Assembly (NCBI RefSeq): GCF_014651935.1
Contig: NZ_BMXV01000004.1
Location: forward strand, 186,001-250,000
Source: Marinobacter zhanjiangensis
GTDB taxonomy: Bacteria > Pseudomonadota > Gammaproteobacteria > Pseudomonadales > Oleiphilaceae
Reading direction: 5' to 3'
DNA length: 64,000 nt
The notes beneath the pieces were generated by a model. The model saw only the letters and a program-made list of their open reading frames with translations, was not told the DNA's origin and ran no database searches. Each line of letters starts with the position of its first letter. Within the stretch, counting starts at the first letter, position 1. The translations under genes and the position numbers were made by a program. Positions 27,901 through 37,394 of the stretch are shown piece by piece.

Positions 27901-28698
27901 GCGCTTGCCCAGGCCTTCCAGCAGGTCGGTCACCTCGGTTTTCCACTGTGACCAGGGCAGGGCCTTGAGTTGATTCGACCGGTCACGGCGCGCCTGGACG
28001 GCCCTTTCGATAGCCCCATGAACGTCGTTCTCAGGCATGGGCTGCTTGCCCGCGTCCGCCAGCAGGTTGCGGACCGACTTGCGCAGGTCTTCCGGGGTCT
28101 TCCAGTGGTCGAGCACCTCTTCCATCAATGCCGGTGGCAGGGGGTAGGCAAAGGTGCGCCAGTAATCCCGCACCACTTCGTCCAGAGGTTCGGTCTGGTC
28201 CGTTTCCAGAGTCAGGCGGAACAGGCTGCCGCTGTCGAAGGCGTGCTCGCTGAGCATGCGGTGGCACCAGCTGTGGATGGTGGACACAGCGGCCTCGTCC
28301 ATCCATTCCGCCGCCAGCAGCAGGCGCTTGCGGCAGGCCGGCCAGGTGGCCGGGTCCGGGTAGCTCTCGTTCCGTAAGTCGTAGATCAGGGCCGTTTCCG
28401 GCGGCGGGCTGGTGTCGTCCGGTGCATCCGAAAACACCTCCGCCGCCTGGGTCAGGCGGGCACGGATGCGGTCCCGCAGTTCCTTGGTGGCGGCTTCGGT
28501 GAAAGTGACCACCAGCAGGTTGGGTGGATCGATGCCCTGGCCCAGGGGGCTGTCTGCCGCCTGGCCGTGCCCCAGTACCAGCCGCACATAGAGAATGGCG
28601 ATGGTGAAGGTCTTGCCGGTGCCGGCACTGGCCTCGATCAGGGTGCTGCCGTTGAGGGGCAGGGTCAGCGGGTTCAGGGTGGTGCTTTGCTGGCTCAT
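24991..28698 (-). CDS. recB: Exodeoxyribonuclease V beta subunit RecB
   Basis: RecB supplies the 3'-5' helicase and the only nuclease of RecBCD. The chosen ATG at 28698 overlaps the recC stop by 4 nt (ATGA) and gives 1235 residues; the longer frame from 28749 would run further into recC. It shows UvrD-like motifs: [19 protein letters not shown] near 20, [20 protein letters not shown] near 410, [20 protein letters not shown] near 440 and [17 protein letters not shown] near 790. The C-terminal nuclease motif is [12 protein letters not shown] near 1136. It acts in double-strand break repair and degradation of foreign linear DNA. Confidence 0.96.
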   Translation of the reverse strand: [1235 protein letters not shown]

Positions 28699-31600
28699 GA
28701 CGCCCCCTCGATCTGCTCGCTGGCGGACTTGTCCTGCTCGGCTTCCCACAGGGGCACATAAAGCTGGTGCAGCCAGCCCTCGAAGGCCTCATTGACCAGT
28801 TGTTCCGGCGTTTCAAAGGCGCTGCGCAGGTAGCCATTGTCCCGCTGCAGGGCGGTTTCGTAGACCTGCCGGGCATCGTCGATGGCCTTGTCGTGGTCGG
28901 CGCGGAACTTCTTGCTCTGGTAGAAGCTGTAGATCCATGCGAAAGCCGCGTCGCAATGCAGGGGCAGGGCGCGGGTGGTGGCGTGCATCCAGCCGGTGAG
29001 CATGGCCTCCAGATGCTTGCGGGCCTGTTCCGCCGGCAGGGGCGCGAAGGTAATATTCCGCTTCTCCTCCTTGCCCAGGAGCAGGGTGGTGAACGGGGTC
29101 TCCGTGAGCTGGCCGGCCAGATGGATGACCCAGTCGGTCATCAGGTTGGCATAGCGCACCTTGCGGTTGCCGCCGGAGCCGGACAGCAGGCTGGAGCGGG
29201 ACACCACCACCCGGCAGAAGCCGCCGTCAGGGCTGGTGCGCAGCCCGTCGATCAGGTCCAGCAGTTCCACCGAGCCCAATTCGCTGGTGACGCTGTGCTG
29301 GAAGGTGATGGGTTCCGCCACCGCCTCCGGCCATTCGGCCAGGGCTGTCCGGTAGCGGCCGTGCAGATCCGGCAGTCGTTCGGCCAGTTCCGAGCGCAGG
29401 CGGTGTTCGGTCAGGCCCATGCCCAGGTCACCCCGGCGGGCCATGCGGTCCAGGGTGGTGTGGATGCGTTCCTGCAGTTCGTCATCGCCATCGGCCTTGA
29501 GTACGGCCTCGCCGATCAGCTCATTGTCCAGGCGCCAGCGATCCAGGCCGTTGAGGTCGAAATTCTCGTTGTCGGTGTCATCCTCTTCCACGCCCTCGAA
29601 ACGCACCTGCAACCGACGCTGGAAGAAGGTCTCGATGGGTTGCTTGAGAAAGCTGGCCAGTGCCTTGAAGGTGATGGGCTCCTCAGGTGGCTGCCAGGGA
29701 AGGGCCGTGCTTTGCTGCGTTTCCGGCCCGGCACCGTGGGCACTGCGCCATTCCCGCTCGTAGGTGAACAGATTGCGCTCCCGCAGGATGTCGGCCAGAG
29801 GACGCGGCGGGCTGTCCGGTTCCGGCTGCAGGCCATTGACCCCGGGGAAGTAGGCCCGGCTGAAGGGCTGCAGTGGGTGTTGGGTGGTCAGGGCATGAGT
29901 AACGACCTCATCCGGCTTGCCGGCCACCTGCCACAGGCTGTCCAGGTGGTCCTGCAACTGGCTGACCAGCACCGAGGGTGGTCGTTCCGAATCATCCTTG
30001 ATGCTGCGCCCCACCCAGCTGATGTAGAGCTGTTCCCGGGCGGACAGCAGGGCTTCCAGGAACAGGTAGCGGTCGTCTTCCCGCCGGGAACGGTCACCGG
30101 GTCGGTAGTCATGGGCCATCAGGTCGAAGTCCACCGGTGGTCGTGAGCGGGGGTAATCACCATCGTTCATGCCCAGCAGGCACACCTTACGGAAAGGAAT
30201 CGCCCGCATGGGCATCAGGGTGGCGAAGTTGACCTTGCCGGCCAGGAAACGCTGGTTGAGGCCGCCTTCATCCAGACCGTCCAGCAGCACATCCTTGACG
30301 ATATTCAGGGGCAGCGGCGTGTCCTGAAGGCCAGCGGCCAGGGCATCATCCAGCCACTGTTCCAACTGACGGCGGAAGCGGCTGAGTAACAGCAGGTCCT
30401 GGCCTTCCAGGTCCCGGAAGAACTGCTCCAGCATGTCGGAGAACAGGGCTTCCCACTCCTGCGGTGTGCGCGGTGTCTGCAGGTCGTTCCACAGGGACTC
30501 GAGCCGGGACACAAAATCCGACAGCCGCCCCGCCAGGCTGGCCTGCAGGCCGCCGATCTCGGCGTAGGGTTCGACGCCGGACCAGGGCTCGTCGTCACCC
30601 ATACCGTAGCCCAGCAGCATGGACCGCAGGCCGGACTGCCAGGTATTGCGCGTCAGGTCGCCGGGCAACTCCAGGCTTTCCCGCTGCTCGCGGTGCAGGC
30701 CCCAGCGGATATTGGCGCCCTCCACCCAGCGCCGGGCCAGGGGAATCTCACCCTCGCTGATATCCAGGCGCTGGCGGATGCCGGGCACCTCCAGCAGGCT
30801 GATGATCTCGCTCACCGCAAAGCGGCTGCGGGGCAGGCCCATCAGGGTTTCCAGGGCAATCAGCACCGGCTCGTGGTGGCGCTGACCCTGGTCGGAAATG
30901 GTGAACGGAATATAGCGGGTACTGCCCGACTGGTAGCGACCGAAGACCGCCTGGATGTGGGGTGCGTAAACGTTGATGTCCGGCATCATCACGATGACGT
31001 CACGGGGTCGCAGGGAGCTGTCGGCGTTGAAGGCGGCCAGCAGCTGGTCGTGGAGGACCTCCACCTCCCGTTGGGGGCTGTGGGCATCGTGAAAGGCCAG
31101 CGAGTGATCCTCGGCGAGTTCCAATGTCCGTTGCTGGTCGCGGATTTCCTGCAACGGGGTCAGGTAATAGATGTCGTTCTGAAGCTGGTGCAGCAGCCGT
31201 GGCTGGTCCGGCTCGCCGTGCTCCGAGAAGATGTCGATCTTGTGGTCCGGGGTCTGGAACTGGTGCTGGTATTCCTCCGGATTGTCGAATTCATCCAGCA
31301 GCCGGATATAGTCCCGCCCCTGCTTGCCCCAGGCCGCCAGCAGCGGGTTGGCGTGCTGGTGGAGCTGCTCGTGGTCGGCGATCTTCGCCAGGGTGGGGTG
31401 ATCCCTGCCTCGGCGGCGCTCGGCGTTGAGCAGGTCCCGGTCGCTGATAATATCCGCCCAGTAGAACTGGCAGGGGTTATGGACGCACAGCACCACCTGG
31501 CTGAAATAGCTCAGCACGTGCAGTGCCTCCAGGGCCTGACGGGGCAGCGACGACACACCGAATACCACGATGCGTTGCGGCAGCCGCTCCGGGTTGGCGG

Positions 31601-32282
31601 GGCGGTCGATGCGCTGGCCTTCCTCCACAAAACGGGTGTGGATGCGGGAGCGGCTGGTCTGGGAGAGCTCGCCCACGTCCGCCACCAGCGCCTGCCAGAG
31701 CCTGGGTTGCCAGCGGGTCTCGTCATCCAGGGGCTTTTCTTCCTGGCGGGCGGTGATCATCACCTCCCGGCCCTGTTCCCAGGCACTGAGCCAGTCGGCA
31801 CGGAATACCTGGTACTGGTCGAACAGGTCGGCCACTTTCTCGGCCAGCTGGAAGGCACGCAGGTCCGGATCGGTGCCTTCCAGGAACCGGGCCAGGGGCG
31901 CGAACACCTCATCGGTGGGTACCAGCTCCGGCAGCAGTCGGTACAGTCGCCACACCAGCCGGCGCTTGTCGAAGGGGGACTGCTCCGGCACTTCGCCGTC
32001 CGGCAACACGGCCCGGTAGGCCTGCCAGATAAAGCGGGCAGGGAACAGGAATTCCATGCCGGCGGCAATGCCCAGACCGCCGTCAATGCCATCATCGGAA
32101 CGCCTTTCCGCCAGGGCCAGCTTCAGCCACTGGGCGATACCGTTGCTCTGCACCAGGAAGGCCTCGCTCTCCAGCGGTGGCACTGGCGTCTGGCGGCACA
32201 GGTAGACCACCGCCCGGCGCAGGTCTTCCAGGTGGTTGGCATGGATGGCGTGGAAGCCGGGTTGTAGGCTGGCGGTGGTCAT
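28695..32282 (-). CDS. recC: Exodeoxyribonuclease V gamma subunit RecC
   Basis: The 1195-residue protein is the Chi-scanning subunit of RecBCD. It begins GFHAIHANHLEDLRRAVVYL, has LVQSNGIAQWLKLALAERR near residue 43-61, and has the RecC-like VVFGVSSLPRQALEALHVLS near 245-265. KVCLLGMNDGDYPRSRPPVD lies near 700. As in other RecC proteins the helicase and nuclease motifs are degenerate. It is the first gene of a tight recC-recB-recD operon. Unlike E. coli, no ptrA gene stands between recC and recB. The start follows GGGAGC. Confidence 0.96.
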   Translation of the reverse strand: MTTASLQPGFHAIHANHLEDLRRAVVYLCRQTPVPPLESEAFLVQSNGIAQWLKLALAERRSDDGIDGGLGIAAGMEFLFPARFIWQAYRAVLPDGEVPEQSPFDKRRLVWRLYRLLPELVPTDEVFAPLARFLEGTDPDLRAFQLAEKVADLFDQYQVFRADWLSAWEQGREVMITARQEEKPLDDETRWQPRLWQALVADVGELSQTSRSRIHTRFVEEGQRIDRPANPERLPQRIVVFGVSSLPRQALEALHVLSYFSQVVLCVHNPCQFYWADIISDRDLLNAERRRGRDHPTLAKIADHEQLHQHANPLLAAWGKQGRDYIRLLDEFDNPEEYQHQFQTPDHKIDIFSEHGEPDQPRLLHQLQNDIYYLTPLQEIRDQQRTLELAEDHSLAFHDAHSPQREVEVLHDQLLAAFNADSSLRPRDVIVMMPDINVYAPHIQAVFGRYQSGSTRYIPFTISDQGQRHHEPVLIALETLMGLPRSRFAVSEIISLLEVPGIRQRLDISEGEIPLARRWVEGANIRWGLHREQRESLELPGDLTRNTWQSGLRSMLLGYGMGDDEPWSGVEPYAEIGGLQASLAGRLSDFVSRLESLWNDLQTPRTPQEWEALFSDMLEQFFRDLEGQDLLLLSRFRRQLEQWLDDALAAGLQDTPLPLNIVKDVLLDGLDEGGLNQRFLAGKVNFATLMPMRAIPFRKVCLLGMNDGDYPRSRPPVDFDLMAHDYRPGDRSRREDDRYLFLEALLSAREQLYISWVGRSIKDDSERPPSVLVSQLQDHLDSLWQVAGKPDEVVTHALTTQHPLQPFSRAYFPGVNGLQPEPDSPPRPLADILRERNLFTYEREWRSAHGAGPETQQSTALPWQPPEEPITFKALASFLKQPIETFFQRRLQVRFEGVEEDDTDNENFDLNGLDRWRLDNELIGEAVLKADGDDELQERIHTTLDRMARRGDLGMGLTEHRLRSELAERLPDLHGRYRTALAEWPEAVAEPITFQHSVTSELGSVELLDLIDGLRTSPDGGFCRVVVSRSSLLSGSGGNRKVRYANLMTDWVIHLAGQLTETPFTTLLLGKEEKRNITFAPLPAEQARKHLEAMLTGWMHATTRALPLHCDAAFAWIYSFYQSKKFRADHDKAIDDARQVYETALQRDNGYLRSAFETPEQLVNEAFEGWLHQLYVPLWEAEQDKSASEQIEGAS

Positions 32283-32520
32283 CTTGCTCCCGGTGCGGGT
32301 CGATCATCTGGTCCAGACTGCACAGGTTACCGCAACCAGTGTCCCTTTTGGTGAATTCACCTACGGAATACCGATGCCTGCTGTTCACCATCGCCATCGA
32401 TGGGAGCGTCCCCGGGCCCGGCGGACTATAATTGTTTGACAAGTGGTCAGCCTGGTCCATCCATCGTCGACGAACCGCCGTAAAGTACCGGTAGCGGCGA
32501 TCACTGCGGAGGGCTTCAAG

Positions 32521-32958
32521 ATGACGAAAACACGACGTCCGATCCTTGTCGGGTCAATCCTCGCGCTGGTGTTGGTCGGCCTGTCCGCGATGATGACCGT
32601 GGCGCCCCGCGCCGATGACACGGATGCCGCCATTCGCGATGTCATCCTCAGCCAGATCGAGGCCTTCGCCAACGATGATGAGCTGGGCGCCTGGGTTCAT
32701 GCCTCCCGGGGCATCCAGAAAAAATTCCGCTCACCGGAGACGCTGCTGCACGTGGTTCGCCTGAGCTATCCGGCGGTTCACCGCGCTGCTTCCATCCGCT
32801 TTGGCAAGCGCATTCCCCACGAACGGTTCGATATCCAGGTGGTACGCCTGAAGGGGCCGGAAGGCAAGCTCTGGGACGCCTACTATCGCATGGTTCAGAG
32901 GGAATACGAGTGGAAAGTAGGTGGCGTCAGTCTGCAGCCGGCGGATACGGGTATCTGA
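32521..32958 (+). CDS. DUF4864-like exported or membrane-anchored protein
   Basis: The start at 32521 follows GGAGGG; an upstream in-frame ATG at 32443 lacks support. The 145-residue protein has one N-terminal hydrophobic segment (RPILVGSILALVLVGLSAMM, about 6-25) and a soluble domain beginning AAIRDVILSQIEAFANDDEL. SPETLLHVVRLSYPAVHRAA and WDAYYRMVQREYEWKVGGV follow, which fits the DUF4864 pattern. That family has no established function; the fold resembles small NTF2-like domains. It lies divergent from recC. Confidence 0.7.
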   Translation: MTKTRRPILVGSILALVLVGLSAMMTVAPRADDTDAAIRDVILSQIEAFANDDELGAWVHASRGIQKKFRSPETLLHVVRLSYPAVHRAASIRFGKRIPHERFDIQVVRLKGPEGKLWDAYYRMVQREYEWKVGGVSLQPADTGI

Positions 32959-33054
32959 AAGCTCCGCCGGCAGACGCTGTGTCTTGAGCTGTAGCGGTAC
33001 TCATCGTAGAGTTGGCCCCTCGATGTCCTCCGCCACAGGTTGCCTCCGTCAGTG

Positions 33055-34755
33055 ATGAGCTCTCCCGACAGACAGGATCCGCGACCGCAGGCCGCAGACC
33101 TTGCCAATCCCCTGTACTACCTGGAAAACATGGAAACGGTGGTGACCTGGGTCCACCAGCACCACGGTGATTTGCTGACGCCCGAGGAAAACCGGCGTCT
33201 GGCCGGATTTGGCCATCTTTCCGTCTCGGCCCGCGCCTTATTGACCCGCATGGTAATGCGCACCGGTGACCTGTTCCGGTCGGACAAGTTGAACTACCCG
33301 GAATTGCCGGAGCCGGAATGCGAGGCTCTCGCGGAGTTAGTGGCCAGCGACTGGGTGGATGCAGCGGAGCATCTCAGGGTCGACGATCTGTTCCGATTAT
33401 TCACGCTGGCGGAATTGCGCCCGGCCTTTGCCGGCGTGCTGGCGGAGCTCGGCCATCCCCGTGCACTCCCCAAGGCCCGCATGAAAGCGGTGCTGTCGGA
33501 ATATTTGGGCGATACTGTGCCGCTTGTGGACTGGCTGCCGGGTCATCGTGACACTGTGATGCATCTGGCCCACATGCCGCTGTTCGACCGTATCCGCCTG
33601 ATGTTCTTCGGTAACCTGCGCCAGAGCTGGCCGGACTTTGTGCTGGTGGAGCTGGGCTATCAGCAATATGAGCAGGTGACCTTTACGCCCGAGTCCCGGG
33701 CCTTTCAGCACCGTGACGAAGTGGACTGTTACCTGATCATGCACCAGTGCCGGGAACAACTGGATGAGGGGATTTCCGCCGCCGACGTCTGGTCGCAGGT
33801 GCCGGAGCCCGTGGGCAACGCCTGGCTGGCCAGCCGCCGCGACCGGCTATTGCTGGAGCTGGGCCGGCAGGCGGAACGTCAGGGCGAGCGGGAACTGGCA
33901 CTCAAAGCCCTGGCGGAAAGCACCCACCGGGAATCCCGCCTGAAACAGCTGCGACTGCTGGAGCGGATGAAGCGCTTCGACGAGGCCTGGGCCATCGCCC
34001 GGGACTGGCATACGACCGAACTCAGCGATGCCGAGGCCCAGGGGCTGGGCCGTATTCTGCGCCGTGTGGCCCGCAAGGTCGGTGAGCCGGTGCCTGAGCT
34101 GCCCGCCGAGCCAGCCACTGATGACTTCCTGCTCACGCTTCCCCGTACCGGTCTGCCGGTGGAAATGGGGGTACAGCAGCACCTGTGGCAGGACCATCAG
34201 CCGGTCTTCTACGTGGAGAACACCCTGATCAATGCCCTGTTCGGCCTTTTATGCTGGAATGCTATCTTCGCGCCGGTGCCGGGGGCTTTCTTCCACCCCT
34301 TCCATGTGGGCCCGGCGGACCTGACCCGGGAAGATTTCGTGCCCCGCCGCCGGGAGCTGCTGGAACAGTGCTTTGCCCGCCTGGATGATGGTGATTACGG
34401 CGATATCATACGGGCCACCTACCGGCGCAAGCAGGGTCTGGCCAACCCGTTCGTCAACTGGCTGGTAATAACCGATGAACTGCTGGAGCTGGCACTGGCC
34501 TGCATTCCGCCGGAGCATCTGGAGGTGATGTTCCGCCGGCTGCTCCATAACCTGAAGGAGCACCGCAGCGGCTTTCCGGACCTGATCCGCTTCCTGCCGG
34601 AGGAGCCCGACCTTGCCCGGCGCTATGAAATGATCGAGGTGAAGGGCCCCGGTGACCGCCTGCAGGACCATCAGCGGCGATGGCTGGCGTTCTTCCACCG
34701 CCAGGGCATCGCAGCGCGGGTCTGTTATGTGCGCTGGCAGGATGACGGCCCGTGA
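33055..34755 (+). CDS. VRR-NUC domain nuclease (FAN1-like)
   Basis: The 566-residue protein has an N-terminal helical, DNA-binding-like part (LENMETVVTWVHQHHGDLLT onward) and a C-terminal VRR-NUC domain. The PD-(D/E)XK core is visible as RYEMIEVKGPGDRLQDHQRR near residue 525-545, followed by WLAFFHRQGIAARVCYVRW. It resembles FAN1-type structure-specific nucleases that act on flaps and crosslinks. The start is uncertain: ATG at 33055 is preferred, with GTG at 33052 and TTG at 33040 as alternatives. It overlaps the next gene by 4 nt (GTGA). Confidence 0.9.
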   Translation: MSSPDRQDPRPQAADLANPLYYLENMETVVTWVHQHHGDLLTPEENRRLAGFGHLSVSARALLTRMVMRTGDLFRSDKLNYPELPEPECEALAELVASDWVDAAEHLRVDDLFRLFTLAELRPAFAGVLAELGHPRALPKARMKAVLSEYLGDTVPLVDWLPGHRDTVMHLAHMPLFDRIRLMFFGNLRQSWPDFVLVELGYQQYEQVTFTPESRAFQHRDEVDCYLIMHQCREQLDEGISAADVWSQVPEPVGNAWLASRRDRLLLELGRQAERQGERELALKALAESTHRESRLKQLRLLERMKRFDEAWAIARDWHTTELSDAEAQGLGRILRRVARKVGEPVPELPAEPATDDFLLTLPRTGLPVEMGVQQHLWQDHQPVFYVENTLINALFGLLCWNAIFAPVPGAFFHPFHVGPADLTREDFVPRRRELLEQCFARLDDGDYGDIIRATYRRKQGLANPFVNWLVITDELLELALACIPPEHLEVMFRRLLHNLKEHRSGFPDLIRFLPEEPDLARRYEMIEVKGPGDRLQDHQRRWLAFFHRQGIAARVCYVRWQDDGP

Positions 34756-37004
34756 AGGTAGCGGTACGCACCCTGTGCGAATTTGCCGCCCGTCGTGGCG
34801 ACCTGGACTTCCGTTACACGCCGGCCCCCTCATCGGAAGAGGGTATTGCCGGCCACCAGTCGGTGCAGTCCCGGCGCGGCTATGGCTACCAGAGTGAGTA
34901 CCTGCTCACCGGCGAGTGCCAGGGGCTCGAGCTATCCGGCCGCGCCGACCTGTACAACCCCCACAAGGGGCTGCTGGAAGAGATCAAGACCCACCGTGGC
35001 GACCTGTCCCGTATCCGCGGCCACCAGCGGGCTATGCACCAGGCCCAGTTGCGGGCCTATGGCGCCCTGCTGTGCCGGCAGGAACAGCGGAAAAAGGTGA
35101 CCCTGTCGCTGGTCTATTACGACACCAGCAGAGACAAGGAAAGCCCGGTAACGGAAACTGCCACGGCGGACGAATTGTGGCAGGAGCTGGAAGCCCTGTG
35201 CCTGGCCTACAGGGCCTGGGCGGAACAGGAAGAACAGCATCGGGACGAACGGGACCAGCGGCTGGGTCATCTGCGGTTTCCGTTTGCGGACTTCCGCACC
35301 GGCCAGCGGCAACTGGCGGAAACCGTCTACCGCAATGCCGTGCAGTCCCGCACCTTGCTGCTGGAGGCGCCCACCGGTCTGGGCAAAACCCTGGGCACAC
35401 TGTTCCCGGCGCTGATGGCCTTGCCCGCTGGCAAGCAGGACCGGCTGTTCTACCTGACCTGCCGTAACACTACCCGACAGATGGCCATCGATGCTGTCGA
35501 TGCCCTGCGACAGGCACAGCCGGAGCCGAACAACTGGCCCCTGCGCACCCTGGAGCTGGTCTCCAAGGACGATGCCTGCGAGCACCCGGACAAGGCCTGT
35601 CACGGTGAATCCTGCCCGCTGGCCAAAGGCTTTTTCGACCGCCTGCCGGACGCCCGGGCCGAGGCGGCACAGGTGCGCGAGCCCCTGACCCGCGAGCGGC
35701 TGGCAACCATTGCCGCCGGCCATGATATCTGCCCCTATTTCCTGGCCCAGGAAATGGCCCGCTGGTGCGATGTGGTGATTGCCGACGTTAACCGTCTGTT
35801 TGACCAGAGCGCCTTGCTCCATGCCCTGGTCAACCAGAACCAGTGGAAGGCCAGTGTGCTGGTGGATGAGGCCCATAACCTGGTGGACCGGGCCCGGAGC
35901 ATGTATTCGGTAAGGCTGGACCAGCAGCGGTTGTTACGGGTGAAGAAGGCAGCGCCAAAACCTCTGAAATCGCCCCTGAACCGGGCGGCCCGGGCCTGGC
36001 AGGACGTGGTGCGGGAGCAGGAAGCTGCGGGTACCGAACCGGTATTCCTCGATTCAATGCCCAACCGCCTGCCCGCGGCCCTGCAGGGGCTGGTGTCCGC
36101 GCTGACCGACTATCTGGCAGACAACCCGCCGGATCTGGCACTGCAGGAATTGCTGTTCGAAAGCGTGGCCTTCCTGAAGCTGGCGGATCAGTTCGGCGAT
36201 CATTCTCTGTGCGAGTACCACCGGCCGGGGCGGGGCCGAGCGGCTGTCACTATCCAGAACCTGATCCCGGCGGATTTCCTGCGGGATCGTTTTGTGGCGG
36301 CGGACTCGGTGCTGCTGTTCTCCGCCACCCTGACCCCCGGCGTCTATCACCGGGACCTGCTGGGGCTGCCGGAGGATAGCCGCTTCACCTCATTGCCCAG
36401 CCCCTTCAGCGCCGGTCAGCTGCAGGTGCACTTCACGCCCCGCATCAGCACCCGCAAGCCGGACCGGGAGGCATCGCTGAGCGCCATTGCCGACTTGATC
36501 GCCACCCAGTTCCGGGAGCACCCCGGCCACTACCTGGCGTTCTTCAGCAGCTTCCAGTACATGCGCCAGGTGGCGGAGGCCCTGGCCGATCGGGCCCCGG
36601 ACCTGCCTCAGCGCTGCCAGCAACCAGGCATGAGTCATGATCGACGCACGGCGTTCCTGGCCGGCTTCCGTGAGCCACAGCCAGCGGTGGCCTTTGCGGT
36701 ACTGGGCGGCGTGTTCAGTGAAGGTATCGACCTGCCCGGTGACCAGCTGATCGGCGCCTTCGTGGCCACCCTGGGTCTGCCGCCTTTCGACCCCTGGCAT
36801 GAAGTACTCAAGGCCCGGCTGGAAGAACGCTTTGGTGCCGGTTACGACTATACCTACCGCATTCCCGGTCTGCAGAAAGTGGCCCAGGCTGCTGGCCGCG
36901 TGATTCGCACACCGGAAGATGAAGGGGTGATCTGGTTGATCGACGACCGCTTCCTGCAACCGGCAAACCGGACGCTGTTGCCCGGGTGGTGGTTTAAGTA
37001 TTGA
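34752..37004 (+). CDS. XPD/DinG-type Fe-S helicase with N-terminal PD-(D/E)XK nuclease motif
   Basis: The GTG start at 34752 overlaps the VRR-NUC stop, and the product has 750 residues. An N-terminal nuclease-like domain shows SGRADLYNP and LLEEIKTHRGDLSRI near 62-85, spaced like a Cas4/RecB-family D-ExK site. The helicase follows: EAPTGLGKTLGTLFP near 203, four cluster-type cysteines (ACEHPDKACHGESC near 275-288 and HDICPY near 326), VLVDEAHNLVDRA near 368, and motif VI-like AQAAGRVIRTPEDEG near the C-terminus. It is expected to unwind DNA 5'-3' and to cut it. It forms a two-gene repair unit with the VRR-NUC gene. Confidence 0.92.
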   Translation: MKVAVRTLCEFAARRGDLDFRYTPAPSSEEGIAGHQSVQSRRGYGYQSEYLLTGECQGLELSGRADLYNPHKGLLEEIKTHRGDLSRIRGHQRAMHQAQLRAYGALLCRQEQRKKVTLSLVYYDTSRDKESPVTETATADELWQELEALCLAYRAWAEQEEQHRDERDQRLGHLRFPFADFRTGQRQLAETVYRNAVQSRTLLLEAPTGLGKTLGTLFPALMALPAGKQDRLFYLTCRNTTRQMAIDAVDALRQAQPEPNNWPLRTLELVSKDDACEHPDKACHGESCPLAKGFFDRLPDARAEAAQVREPLTRERLATIAAGHDICPYFLAQEMARWCDVVIADVNRLFDQSALLHALVNQNQWKASVLVDEAHNLVDRARSMYSVRLDQQRLLRVKKAAPKPLKSPLNRAARAWQDVVREQEAAGTEPVFLDSMPNRLPAALQGLVSALTDYLADNPPDLALQELLFESVAFLKLADQFGDHSLCEYHRPGRGRAAVTIQNLIPADFLRDRFVAADSVLLFSATLTPGVYHRDLLGLPEDSRFTSLPSPFSAGQLQVHFTPRISTRKPDREASLSAIADLIATQFREHPGHYLAFFSSFQYMRQVAEALADRAPDLPQRCQQPGMSHDRRTAFLAGFREPQPAVAFAVLGGVFSEGIDLPGDQLIGAFVATLGLPPFDPWHEVLKARLEERFGAGYDYTYRIPGLQKVAQAAGRVIRTPEDEGVIWLIDDRFLQPANRTLLPGWWFKY

Positions 37005-37061
37005 ACCAGCCTCAACCACAGGTTTCTGTTACGCTTCGACTGTGACAGCCAAGGAGTTCCC

Positions 37062-37394
37062 ATGCCTGAAGATCCCCTGAAAACCCTGTCGGACATGGCC
37101 AGCGATGCCCATGCCCGCATCCAGCAGACCTACGAGCATATCAACCCGGTAGTGGAAGTCCGTCGGGGCATGCGCGATGGCGGTATCCCGGCAGACGTCA
37201 TGACCATCGATTGCCTGCAGACCCGCCGTCGCATTCTGCTGATCCTCCACGATGCGGAGCCCGGCATGCTGCTGTACCAGTTCGTTGCGCTGGAGGACGA
37301 AATGGGCGACGAATTCCAGCGGATGCCTCTGCAGGATGTTAGTCAGAGCACGCTGATCGACTGGATCAAGGGCTATTTCAGTCCGGATGCCTGA
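37062..37394 (+). CDS. Hypothetical protein (110 aa)
   Basis: I do not recognise a family. The protein is soluble and acidic, with no signal peptide or membrane segment. It starts MPEDPLKTLSDMASDAHARI and has a central RRRILLILHDAEPGMLLYQF stretch that looks like a beta strand plus loop. The ATG follows AAGGAG, 6-11 nt upstream, and codon use matches the neighbours, so it is very likely a real gene. It lies 57 nt after the helicase gene and may share its transcript. Confidence 0.8.
   Translation: MPEDPLKTLSDMASDAHARIQQTYEHINPVVEVRRGMRDGGIPADVMTIDCLQTRRRILLILHDAEPGMLLYQFVALEDEMGDEFQRMPLQDVSQSTLIDWIKGYFSPDA

Noticed and set aside
28690..28760. ptrA-like gene between recC and recB
   Set aside because: recC and recB overlap by 4 nt, so there is no room for a gene.
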